DNA of 60,658 bases from JAFGHJ01 sp964534175 (GTDB taxonomy: Bacteria; Hydrothermota; UBA3072), in the NCBI GenBank assembly GCA_964534175.1, contig CAZHNS010000013.1, positions 1 through 60,658 on the forward strand, given 5' to 3'. Below the pieces are notes generated by a model. That model made no database searches. It was not told where the DNA came from and was given only the letters and a program-made list of their open reading frames with translations. Positions within the stretch are counted from its first letter, which is position 1. Each line of letters opens with the position of its first letter. The translations under genes were made by a program, and so were the position numbers. Positions 25,590 through 32,736 of the stretch are shown piece by piece.

Positions 25590-26621
25590 TTGAATAAAGT
25601 AATAAGAAACTTAAAAATTCTTTTTTTATTGTTGTTACCTGTCTATCTTTTTGCCGGTTCGGTTTCAATGATTTTTGTTGGCGATATCATGATGGGGTCT
25701 GATTATCCGGAGAAAAAGCTTCCTCCGTATAATGGCAAACAGCTTTTTACCAATGTTAGTTCCACTTTAATGGATGCAGATTTAACTATGGGTAATCTTG
25801 AAGGGACATTGCTTGAAGGTGGGGTTAGCACAAAAGAAGTTAAAAAAGGTCGCTGTTATGCGTTCAGGACTCCGCCAGAGTGGGCCGGAAACCTTCTTGA
25901 TGCCGGTTTTGATTTTTTAAATTTAGCGAATAATCACATGAACGATTTTGGGCCGGGTGGTATTAGAGGAACTGTCAAGGCGCTTACCGATGTTGGACTG
26001 GAATGCGGCGGGGCTTATAAAAAAGTAGGGCAGTTCAATGTTAGAGGAATTAAAATTGCTATAATTTCTTTTTCGACCTCACCAAACACGAATTCTGTTT
26101 TAGAAATTACAAAAGCCAAGCAGATAGTCGCCGAACAAGCTAAGCTAAATGATATTGTTATTGTATCGGTTCATGCTGGCGCGGAGGGACTAAAGGCTCT
26201 ACATACTCGCGATACCTCCGAGTATTTTATGGGAACGCCGAGGGGTAATCTTGTTAAGTTTTCTAAGGTCGTTATCAATAGTGGGGCTGATTTTGTCTGG
26301 GGCCATGGTCCTCACGTGCCCCGGGCTTTGGATATATATAAAGATAGACTTATTGCCTACAGTCTTGGTAATTTCTGTACATGGGGTTTTAATCTTGTGG
26401 ATGAACTTGCTTATACCCCGATTCTCAAAGTGGAATTGGATTCGAACGGGGTTTTTAAAAGAGGACAGATTTTCTCGGCAATTCAGAAAACGTATAAATC
26501 TTTAGGACTTGACCCTCAAAATCATGCGGCTAAATTGATGAAAAAACTTTCCAAAGAGGACTTCCCTCACTCTGGACTTATAATAATGGAGAATGGAGAA
26601 ATATATCAAAATGAATATTAA
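25590..26621 (+). CDS. CapA-family (PGA_cap) metallophosphoesterase-like protein, exported
   Basis: 343 aa starting at a TTG 8 nt after the GH10 stop, with GAGG just upstream. A signal peptide (to YLFAGS) shows that it acts outside the cytoplasm. The domain is the PGA_cap/CapA type related to calcineurin-like phosphoesterases: FVGDIMMGSDY, LTMGNLEGTLLE, FDFLNLANNHMNDFG, IVIVSVHAGAE and DFVWGHGPHVPRALD give the expected metal-ligand pattern. CapA proteins act in poly-gamma-glutamate synthesis in Bacillus, but no capB, capC or pgs gene is present here. Its place between xylanase and apiosidase-like genes suggests a carbohydrate- or ester-related role (inference). Confidence 0.85.
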   Translation: MNKVIRNLKILFLLLLPVYLFAGSVSMIFVGDIMMGSDYPEKKLPPYNGKQLFTNVSSTLMDADLTMGNLEGTLLEGGVSTKEVKKGRCYAFRTPPEWAGNLLDAGFDFLNLANNHMNDFGPGGIRGTVKALTDVGLECGGAYKKVGQFNVRGIKIAIISFSTSPNTNSVLEITKAKQIVAEQAKLNDIVIVSVHAGAEGLKALHTRDTSEYFMGTPRGNLVKFSKVVINSGADFVWGHGPHVPRALDIYKDRLIAYSLGNFCTWGFNLVDELAYTPILKVELDSNGVFKRGQIFSAIQKTYKSLGLDPQNHAAKLMKKLSKEDFPHSGLIIMENGEIYQNEY

Positions 26622-28506
26622 GATTAAGGGCAGGTTATTTGTTTTTATTTGTTTGTCGCTTCTCGTGAGTTCTGCACTATTTCCATTATACGCCAGGAGT
26701 TCTTCTGATGTTCGCGTCTGGGAAATGAAAGAAATTATCCTTAAGGCTGAGAAGCATTATGACAACTATTATAAGGATGTGGAATGCTGGGTAGACCTTG
26801 AAGGTCCAGATTTTTCCAGGCGGGTTTATGCTTTCTGGGATGGAGATAATGTCTTTATTGTACGAGTGGTGGCTACAAAGCCGGGCAAATGGACTTACAA
26901 GAGCGGCTCAAATCAAAAAGATGATAAAGGATTGAACAACCATTCGGGTGAATTTACAGCTACCGGCTGGACTGAAGAAGAAAAGAAAGAAAACCCAAAC
27001 CGTCGCGGGTTTATTCGTCCAACATCGAACGGTCATGCTTTGCAGTATGCTGACGGAACTCCTTTCTTTCTTGTCGGTGACACCTGGCTCGCGGCAACTA
27101 CATGGCGGTTGCCTTTTAGGGGAGTTTCTGCAACGGATGATTATGTGCCGGGTCCTGGTATAGGGTTTGAAGACGCTGTGGCTTATCGTAAGAGACAGGG
27201 GTATAACTCCGTTAGTATGATTGCCTGTTTTCCGAATTGGGAATCTGATTGCAATCCCAGTACTTATGCCGATGAAAATGGTATATATCTGCGTAACGCG
27301 TGGGAGAAATTTGACTATTACACTGAGGAAAGGAAGCTGACATCAAAGAATATGCGTGATGAATACGGAAATAGACCTTTTCAAATGTTATCCGAACACG
27401 AAGGTGTTGCCGATTTTGACCAAATAAATCCTGATTATTTTAAAAGTCTGGATAAAAAAATGCAGCATTTATCCGAAGAGGGTTTCGTGCCTTTGTTGGA
27501 AACCGTAAGAAGAGATAACTGTCCTGCGTGGAAGGAATATTTTGATTTTAATGAATCCTACGCACGGTATGTTCAATACCTTGTTTCAAGATATGGGGCA
27601 TATAATATCATTTTCAGCGGAATTCATCTTGATTGGATTCCGAAAGAATACAGTCTTACTGCCCTGGAATTCAACAGGGCTTTGACTTATCATTTTAGGA
27701 AATACGGTGCACTGCCCTTCGGACAGCCTCACACGACACTAATAAATAATTCCACATATACTCAGTTCGGTCACGGGGAGGATTGTCCCTGGCTTACAAT
27801 GCACAGTGTTGGTAACAAACCTCGAGACCACCGCGTTTCCGATTCCTTGCAGATACTGTTTAATCTCGAGCCGGCGTACCCCGCAATTAATTTCGAACCT
27901 TATTATACAGGTTGGGACCATGAAATAAACATGCCGGGTGGTGAGAGACCGCTTGCTAATTCTGCCCGCGATAATTATTTTTCCCGTGCGCAGATGTACG
28001 GTTCGGTTCTCTCAGGAGGTCTTTCGGGGCATGTACACGGAACATCCGCGTATGATATTACAACTACGGGAGAACCAGATGGAGCGCGGCATCACTTCTG
28101 GGACGCAATGAAATTTAAATCCGCATCTTACATGCAGCATCTTAGCGCGTTTGTTTTATCAGAGGGTGGTAAGTATCAACAATTAGAGCCCTCTCGCGAA
28201 AATATACATCCGAGAGCGGCGCCGAGTAGCCCTGAGGCCGGTTTGGACGGCTGGGCATATATGATGTGTACTCCAGAGAAAGATTTTGCCCTTCTTTATT
28301 TTGAGAATCAATCGGTTCTTCCTACTTTAAGCGGTTTCAAAGAAAATACTTCATACAATTTCCAGTGGTTTAATCCCCGTAACGGCAAATGGGAAGAAAA
28401 CATTACAATTAAAACCGATGAAAACGGAGATCTAAACCCGCCGGCGTTCCCCGACGGGAAAAATCCGTCCGCGACCGACTGGGCAGCAAAAATTATTAAA
28501 TATTAG
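26611..28506 (+). CDS. DUF5060-DUF4038 apiosidase-like (GH140-type) enzyme
   Basis: About 631 aa. The ATG at 26611 overlaps the capA-like stop by 11 nt and gives a clean signal peptide (MNIKIKGRLFVFICLSLLVSS...YARSS); an ATG 18 nt earlier is possible. Residues about 30-120 are a DUF5060-like beta-sandwich (VWEMKEIILKAE...CWVDLEGPDFSRRVYAFWDGDNVFIVRV). About 125-520 are DUF4038 (FIRPTSNGHALQYADGTPFFLVGDTWLA). The last ~95 residues match the C-terminal collagen-binding-like domain common in this family (DFALLYFENQ...YNFQWFNPRNGKWEE). Relatives include apiosidases that trim rhamnogalacturonan II; the exact substrate is an inference. It is the last gene of the GH10 operon. Confidence 0.85.
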   Translation: MNIKIKGRLFVFICLSLLVSSALFPLYARSSSDVRVWEMKEIILKAEKHYDNYYKDVECWVDLEGPDFSRRVYAFWDGDNVFIVRVVATKPGKWTYKSGSNQKDDKGLNNHSGEFTATGWTEEEKKENPNRRGFIRPTSNGHALQYADGTPFFLVGDTWLAATTWRLPFRGVSATDDYVPGPGIGFEDAVAYRKRQGYNSVSMIACFPNWESDCNPSTYADENGIYLRNAWEKFDYYTEERKLTSKNMRDEYGNRPFQMLSEHEGVADFDQINPDYFKSLDKKMQHLSEEGFVPLLETVRRDNCPAWKEYFDFNESYARYVQYLVSRYGAYNIIFSGIHLDWIPKEYSLTALEFNRALTYHFRKYGALPFGQPHTTLINNSTYTQFGHGEDCPWLTMHSVGNKPRDHRVSDSLQILFNLEPAYPAINFEPYYTGWDHEINMPGGERPLANSARDNYFSRAQMYGSVLSGGLSGHVHGTSAYDITTTGEPDGARHHFWDAMKFKSASYMQHLSAFVLSEGGKYQQLEPSRENIHPRAAPSSPEAGLDGWAYMMCTPEKDFALLYFENQSVLPTLSGFKENTSYNFQWFNPRNGKWEENITIKTDENGDLNPPAFPDGKNPSATDWAAKIIKY

Positions 28507-28546
28507 CACAGTTAATAATAAAGACTTTTGGAGGAAGACAATAAAA

Positions 28547-29671
28547 ATGAATTCAAAAAAGACACTAAATAACTTAAAAATCTTCTCTTTTTATATTTTA
28601 ATAATAAGTTTTGCAATTGGGTTTTTTTCGTGTAAAAAATCCGATTTGCCAGAGTCCGGAATATTCTGGACGGAAGATAATTCCCCTGAGGTGATAGGAA
28701 GAATGGTTATCAATGATTTATTCACCAGAAGTGATTTTATGATGTATGTGACCGATTTCTGGACAGGTATCCATTACGCGGAAGCCTGCACTGGTTTTGG
28801 GGCGGCGCGCTTTGCCGGTTTATTGAATGATTCGGATATTATTGATAGATTATCAGAACGTTACATGAAGGTAATAGAAGATAGTCTGCACCTGGGATCC
28901 GCACATGTGGATGCGAACGTTTACGGGATACTTCCTCTCGAGTTGTACATGCAGGGAGGTGAAGAGGAATTTTTACAACAGGGACTCGAATTAGCCGATG
29001 GACAATGGGAGGACACCTTGTCAAATGGACTTACGAATCAGGTAAGATATTGGGTTGATGACATATGGATGATAGCCAGTTTACAGGTTCAAGCATACAG
29101 AGCCACGGGTAACGAAGTATATCTCGAAAGAGCGGCAAAGGTTATCGATTCTTACCTTAAAAAGTTACAGCGCCCAAATGGTTTGTTTTACCACGGAGAA
29201 AATTCCCCCTTTTTCTGGGGAAGGGGAAATGGTTGGGCTGCCGCGGGATTGGCAGAATTGTTATCCGAACTTCCCGAAAGCAGTCCGTATTATGACTCGA
29301 TTCTGGAAGGATATAAAAAAATGATGGATGCATTGCTCGAATACCAGGCTGAAGATGGTATGTGGAGACAGTTGATTGATAAAGAGGAAGCGTGGAAGGA
29401 GACTTCATCGACAGCGATGTTTGGTTATGCTATAACAGTTGGTGTTAAGAAAGGACTTTTACCGAGAGATGAATTTACCCCCGTATATCAAAAAGCATGG
29501 AAAGCTTTGGTAGAATATGTTAATGAAGACGGAAAAGTGAGGGATGTTTGTGCCGGTACTGGTAAAGGTGATAATATAGATTATTATCTTAATCGTCCGC
29601 GAATAACAGGGGATTTTCACGGACAGGCACCAGTATTGTGGTTTGCATATAGTTTGCTGGCAACGTACTAG
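28547..29671 (+). CDS. GH105 unsaturated glucuronyl/rhamnogalacturonyl hydrolase, lipoprotein
   Basis: 374 aa. FAIGFFSCKK is a lipobox, so the enzyme is probably tethered in the envelope. The alpha/alpha-barrel family motifs of GH88/GH105 are clear: FWTGIHYAEACTGFGAA..., RYWVDDIWMIASLQVQAYRATG with candidate catalytic Asp171/172, FFWGRGNGWAAAGLAELL, and AEDGMWRQLID. Such enzymes hydrate the unsaturated uronic acid left by pectin lyases and release it. With the GH28-like and apiosidase-like genes this suggests some pectin side-chain use. TTGGAGGA precedes the ATG; 40 nt separate it from the previous gene, so co-transcription is likely. Confidence 0.88.
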   Translation: MNSKKTLNNLKIFSFYILIISFAIGFFSCKKSDLPESGIFWTEDNSPEVIGRMVINDLFTRSDFMMYVTDFWTGIHYAEACTGFGAARFAGLLNDSDIIDRLSERYMKVIEDSLHLGSAHVDANVYGILPLELYMQGGEEEFLQQGLELADGQWEDTLSNGLTNQVRYWVDDIWMIASLQVQAYRATGNEVYLERAAKVIDSYLKKLQRPNGLFYHGENSPFFWGRGNGWAAAGLAELLSELPESSPYYDSILEGYKKMMDALLEYQAEDGMWRQLIDKEEAWKETSSTAMFGYAITVGVKKGLLPRDEFTPVYQKAWKALVEYVNEDGKVRDVCAGTGKGDNIDYYLNRPRITGDFHGQAPVLWFAYSLLATY

Positions 29672-29708
29672 GTTTAAGGTTTTAGGATAAAAGGAGTAAG
29701 GTGGTATA

Positions 29709-30548
29709 ATGAAAAGATTGTTAATTATAATTACGATTATTATTTTTTGCATTTCCTGTGAGCAGATTGATGATGATCTAGAGAGGTATACGGATTTACT
29801 AATTGAATATTCTTTATATGACTATGAGGAAATAAATGGTATTGAATTTACGTATATGGATAGCAGCGATGAAGATCTCAGTGCCTTAAGAGAAGAATAT
29901 GATTTGGAAACTATGGCAGGCAATGGTGATGAATTATCCCAAATAATGAATCTGATGCTCTGGGTAAATGAAAATTTAGAACACGATGGGAGTTCTGAGA
30001 ATCCTTATCCTCCAAACGCGGCAAATATAATTGAAACTTGCTGGAATGAAGATAGAGGAGTTAACTGCAGGATGCTGGCTATCGTACTAAATGATTTTTA
30101 TTTATCCATGGGATTTAAATCAAGGTTCGTCACCTGTAAGCCTTACGAATATGATTTTGATGATTGTCATGTAATAAACATTGTTTATTCAACTCAGCTT
30201 GACAAGTGGATTATGATGGACCCTTCTTTTGCCGGATATTTTAAAGATGATAATGATACTTTTCTCGACCTTTTTGAAGTAAGAGAAAAATTAATCAATG
30301 ATGAAGTTTTAGTTTTTAGCAGTCATTTAAATCATAACGGGAATAGATACACGGAACAAACATATAGAACCTATCTTTCAAAAAATCTGTTCCGGTTTGC
30401 ATGCCCAATTGAAAGTGCTTTTAATTATGAAGCGCAGCCCTATAGTAGTGTAGAATATGTTGAGTTGATTCCTTTGAATTATACTTCACCCGGGCAGGAT
30501 CGTTACACTTATACAAGAAATCCGGATATTTTTTGGGCAGAACCGTAG
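29709..30548 (+). CDS. Transglutaminase-like lipoprotein
   Basis: 279 aa. FCISCE is the lipobox (Cys17). Residues about 70-180 carry a transglutaminase/protease-fold core with a complete candidate triad: Cys120 in GVNCRMLAIVLNDFY, His154 in DCHVINIVY and Asp171 in WIMMDPSF. The family includes proteases and peptide N-glycanases as well as cross-linking enzymes, so the reaction is open. About 185-279 are unassigned. It follows the GH105 gene by 37 nt with its own AAAAGGAG site, and may belong to the same transcript. Whether it acts on glycoproteins or cell wall peptides is not shown. Confidence 0.75.
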   Translation: MKRLLIIITIIIFCISCEQIDDDLERYTDLLIEYSLYDYEEINGIEFTYMDSSDEDLSALREEYDLETMAGNGDELSQIMNLMLWVNENLEHDGSSENPYPPNAANIIETCWNEDRGVNCRMLAIVLNDFYLSMGFKSRFVTCKPYEYDFDDCHVINIVYSTQLDKWIMMDPSFAGYFKDDNDTFLDLFEVREKLINDEVLVFSSHLNHNGNRYTEQTYRTYLSKNLFRFACPIESAFNYEAQPYSSVEYVELIPLNYTSPGQDRYTYTRNPDIFWAEP

Positions 30549-30587
30549 GTTTTTTGCCCCCGCTAGATCGTTAGTAGTGGGTCGTGT

Positions 30588-31730
30588 TTACTTGGTGACC
30601 AGGGAATAAAGTAGTGCGGTACCTAAGGGTAGAGCTTTTTCATCGATATTAAACCCCGCGGTATGAAGCTTTGAATGAATTCCTTTTTTCTTATTTGCTC
30701 CCCCCATAAAGACAAAAGTGCCGGGTACTTCCTGTAAGTAATAGGCAAAATCTTCTCCTCCCATAATCGGACTTTCCATGAATTGGATATTTTTGAACAA
30801 ATCTTTTGCGATTCTAACTAATTTTTCAGTTTTCTCGGGGTCATTTTTCAAAATTGGATATCCTCTTCTGTAGGCAAGTTCGTAGTCTATGTCTAATGAA
30901 ACCTTAAGGGCTTTGAGAATGTTTCCTATCCATTCGGGAGCTTTTTGCCATAATTCTTTTTCTATGGTACGGACGGTACCTTCCATTTTAACTTCTCCGG
31001 GTATTATATTAAATGCTGTTCCTCCGTTTATTGTGCATATGGAAATAACAAAGGGTTTTTGGGGGTCGGCTTTTCTGGAAACCAGGCTTTGAGTTTGATT
31101 TATAAATAAAGCGGAAGCGTAAATCGGGTCTGTTGTTTTATGTGGTTCTGCTGCATGACCGCCTTTACCTATAATTGTTATTTTTATTTCATCTGCGGCT
31201 GCAAGCATAACTCCTGGTTTTAAAGTTAGAGTTCCGACTTCTGATTCCGGTTCGATATGTATCGCGTAGATTTCAGATACTCCTTTTAAGGCACCTTCCT
31301 CGATCATTCCTTTTGCTCCTCCGGGAGTTTTTTCTTCAGAGGGTTGGAAGATTAGTCTTACAGCTGGAGGATTTTTAACTTCGGATAAAAGCTTTGCTGT
31401 TCCTAGTAGCATTGCCATGTGTGTATCATGCCCGCAGGCATGCATAAAGCCTTTATTCTGGGATTTGTAAGGGAGAGAATTTTCTTCCGCGATGGGAAGG
31501 GCATCCATATCCGCACGTAGCGCTATGCGCTTTTTACCTTTACCTATGTCTGCTATAAGTCCGGTTTTATTTAAAGTTTTTGGTTTATATTTGAGATTTT
31601 TAAGTTGTTTTTCTATGAAATAATGAGTCCAGTTTTCTTTGAAAGCGGGTTCGGGATGTTTGTGGAGTTCATGTCGCGTATTTATTATATAATCTTTAAT
31701 TGAGTTTGCTTTTTTGAGCGCGTTTTTCAT
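30588..31730 (-). CDS. M20-family amidohydrolase/metallopeptidase
   Basis: 380-aa cytosolic dizinc hydrolase of the carboxypeptidase Ss1/hippurate hydrolase branch. RHELHKHPEPAFKE is the start motif, LRADMDALPIAE and MHACGHDTHMAMLLGTA hold metal ligands, FQPSEEKTPGGAKGMIEEGAL the catalytic glutamate, and GGEDFAYY the late ligand region. It probably removes acyl or aminoacyl groups from amino acids; the substrate is unknown. There is no ribosome binding site: a minus-strand -10 TAATAT ends 6 nt before the ATG, and the start codon lies in the loop of a hairpin. It is convergent with the transglutaminase-like gene. Confidence 0.88.
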   Translation of the reverse strand: MKNALKKANSIKDYIINTRHELHKHPEPAFKENWTHYFIEKQLKNLKYKPKTLNKTGLIADIGKGKKRIALRADMDALPIAEENSLPYKSQNKGFMHACGHDTHMAMLLGTAKLLSEVKNPPAVRLIFQPSEEKTPGGAKGMIEEGALKGVSEIYAIHIEPESEVGTLTLKPGVMLAAADEIKITIIGKGGHAAEPHKTTDPIYASALFINQTQSLVSRKADPQKPFVISICTINGGTAFNIIPGEVKMEGTVRTIEKELWQKAPEWIGNILKALKVSLDIDYELAYRRGYPILKNDPEKTEKLVRIAKDLFKNIQFMESPIMGGEDFAYYLQEVPGTFVFMGGANKKKGIHSKLHTAGFNIDEKALPLGTALLYSLVTK

Positions 31731-31768
31731 ATATATATATTATTAAAAAACGCGCTTAAATCAAGGGT
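31718..31768 (-). promoter_or_regulatory. Promoter and start-codon hairpin of the M20 gene
   Basis: Minus strand: TTGATT, a 16-nt spacer, TAATAT, then six bases and ATG. GCGCGTTTTT (31718-31727) and AAAAACGCGC (31746-31755) pair perfectly, with the start codon in the loop. The transcript probably begins at or next to the ATG. Confidence 0.55.
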
Positions 31769-31802
31769 GGTTAGGCACGCAGATTTAAGGAGGTTCTCAG
31801 GG

Positions 31803-31832
31803 ATATTATGAAGTTATAAAAATTCATAATAT
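31803..31832. other. Perfect inverted repeat of unknown role
   Basis: ATATTATGAA (31803-31812) and TTCATAATAT (31823-31832) with a 10-nt AT-rich loop. It lies between the end of the 186-codon gene and the M20 promoter on the same strand. It could be a terminator without a U-run or an operator. Confidence 0.45.
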
Positions 31833-31892
31833 GGAGAGGAGGGGGTTTTCCTGAAAAAAAGCGTAAATCCACGTGCCATAAGAAATCCTCTT

Positions 31893-32453
31893 CTATTCTA
31901 TAGATATCTTGACTCTTTCGTTTTTGTCTTCGACTTCCACAAGGGTGAAACTTCCCTCGACTTCCCGTATATGTTTTAGCGCCTTTCTTAAGAATATTTT
32001 GGCTTCTCTTGCATCCTCTGCATCTTCGCCGACCTCAGGTATAAGAAAAGGCAGGATTCTGACAAACGTTAAAGGCAGCCTTAAATTTACGTTTTCTTCC
32101 TCATTGTCGCTTTGAACATTTATAATCAATCTTTTTGGAGTTCCGGCTTTCTTTATTATATCTTTACTGTCTTTTATCCAGAATCGGACTATATCCTCTC
32201 CCTCGGTGATTTCGATTATAGGCTCGTTGTCTATTTCGGCTTCTTTCAGGATCTTAATAATACTGTCCGGTGGAATTTTTCCCTCGTCTATTTCACACTC
32301 TATATCCCAATCTCCGTCGCAACTTTTTGCAAATTCTATCGATTCTTCAACTAAAGTTTTCGGTACGTTGATTCTGACCTTTTCTCCGTTTGACTCTGTC
32401 ACTTCTAACGTGAGAAAAGGTATAGCTAAGTTTAACAATATAAATAAATTCAT
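31893..32453 (-). CDS. Exported acidic protein of unknown function
   Basis: 186 aa from the ATG at 32453; the longer frame to 32501 would translate the ribosome site itself (it would read YKKGG), so I reject it. A short hydrophobic start (MNLFILLNLAIPFLTLEV) may be a signal peptide or an uncleaved anchor. The rest is highly charged and acidic (SNGEKVRINVPKTLVEESIEFAK, DGDWDIECEIDEGKIPPDSIIKILKEAEID, IITEGEDIVRFWI, GEDAEDAREAK), reading like two repeated alpha/beta modules. I recognise no family. It has its own consensus promoter and AAAAAAGGAGGAG. Confidence 0.65.
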   Translation of the reverse strand: MNLFILLNLAIPFLTLEVTESNGEKVRINVPKTLVEESIEFAKSCDGDWDIECEIDEGKIPPDSIIKILKEAEIDNEPIIEITEGEDIVRFWIKDSKDIIKKAGTPKRLIINVQSDNEEENVNLRLPLTFVRILPFLIPEVGEDAEDAREAKIFLRKALKHIREVEGSFTLVEVEDKNERVKISIE

Positions 32454-32481
32454 AACTCCTCCTTTTTTATATTGTACTAAT

Positions 32482-32509
32482 ATAATAATACAAAAATTCA
32501 ATTTGTCAA
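32482..32509 (-). promoter_or_regulatory. Promoter of the exported acidic protein gene
   Basis: Minus strand: an A7 tract, CCCC, then TTGACA (32509-32504), a 16-nt spacer and TATTAT (32487-32482). Confidence 0.78.
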
Positions 32510-32527
32510 GGGGTTTTTTTAATTTTT

Positions 32528-32600
32528 TTTAACAGAGGGGAGACATAGAGAAATCTACAGAAAGGGTGGAGGCGCAGAGATTTTTAATTTGAGTTTTTAA
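32528..32600. repeat. CACAGAG-type dispersed repeat (copy 3)
   Basis: Contains AACAGAGGGGAGACATAGAGA near 32530 and GGAGGCGCAGAGATTTTTAA near 32569. It lies in the 283-nt gap between divergent genes. Apart from the two promoters I see nothing else there. Confidence 0.55.
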
Positions 32601-32630
32601 TTGATTCTGTGAATCTAATAATTTAAGTTC

Positions 32631-32658
32631 TTGACATGATAGTTTGGATATGTAAATT
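32631..32658 (+). promoter_or_regulatory. Promoter of the M16 peptidase gene
   Basis: TTCTTGACATGAT context: TTGACA (32631-32636), a 16-nt spacer, and TAAATT (32653-32658). It closely resembles the GH30 promoter at 35810. Confidence 0.7.
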
Positions 32659-32736
32659 AGAGAAGTAAATAAGCGATTCTGTCAGTAATGTGGTAAGTTA
32701 AGATTTTGTTGAAAGTTCATGAAAAGGGAGGCAATC

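Noticed and set aside
25590..26621. Poly-gamma-glutamate capsule synthesis locus
   Set aside because: Only the CapA-like domain is present; no capB/capC/pgs partners, and the neighbours are glycosidases.
32719..32736. ATG start six codons upstream for the M16 peptidase
   Set aside because: The intervening codons are the AGGGAGG ribosome site of the GTG at 32737, so the GTG is the better start, although dual starts cannot be excluded.
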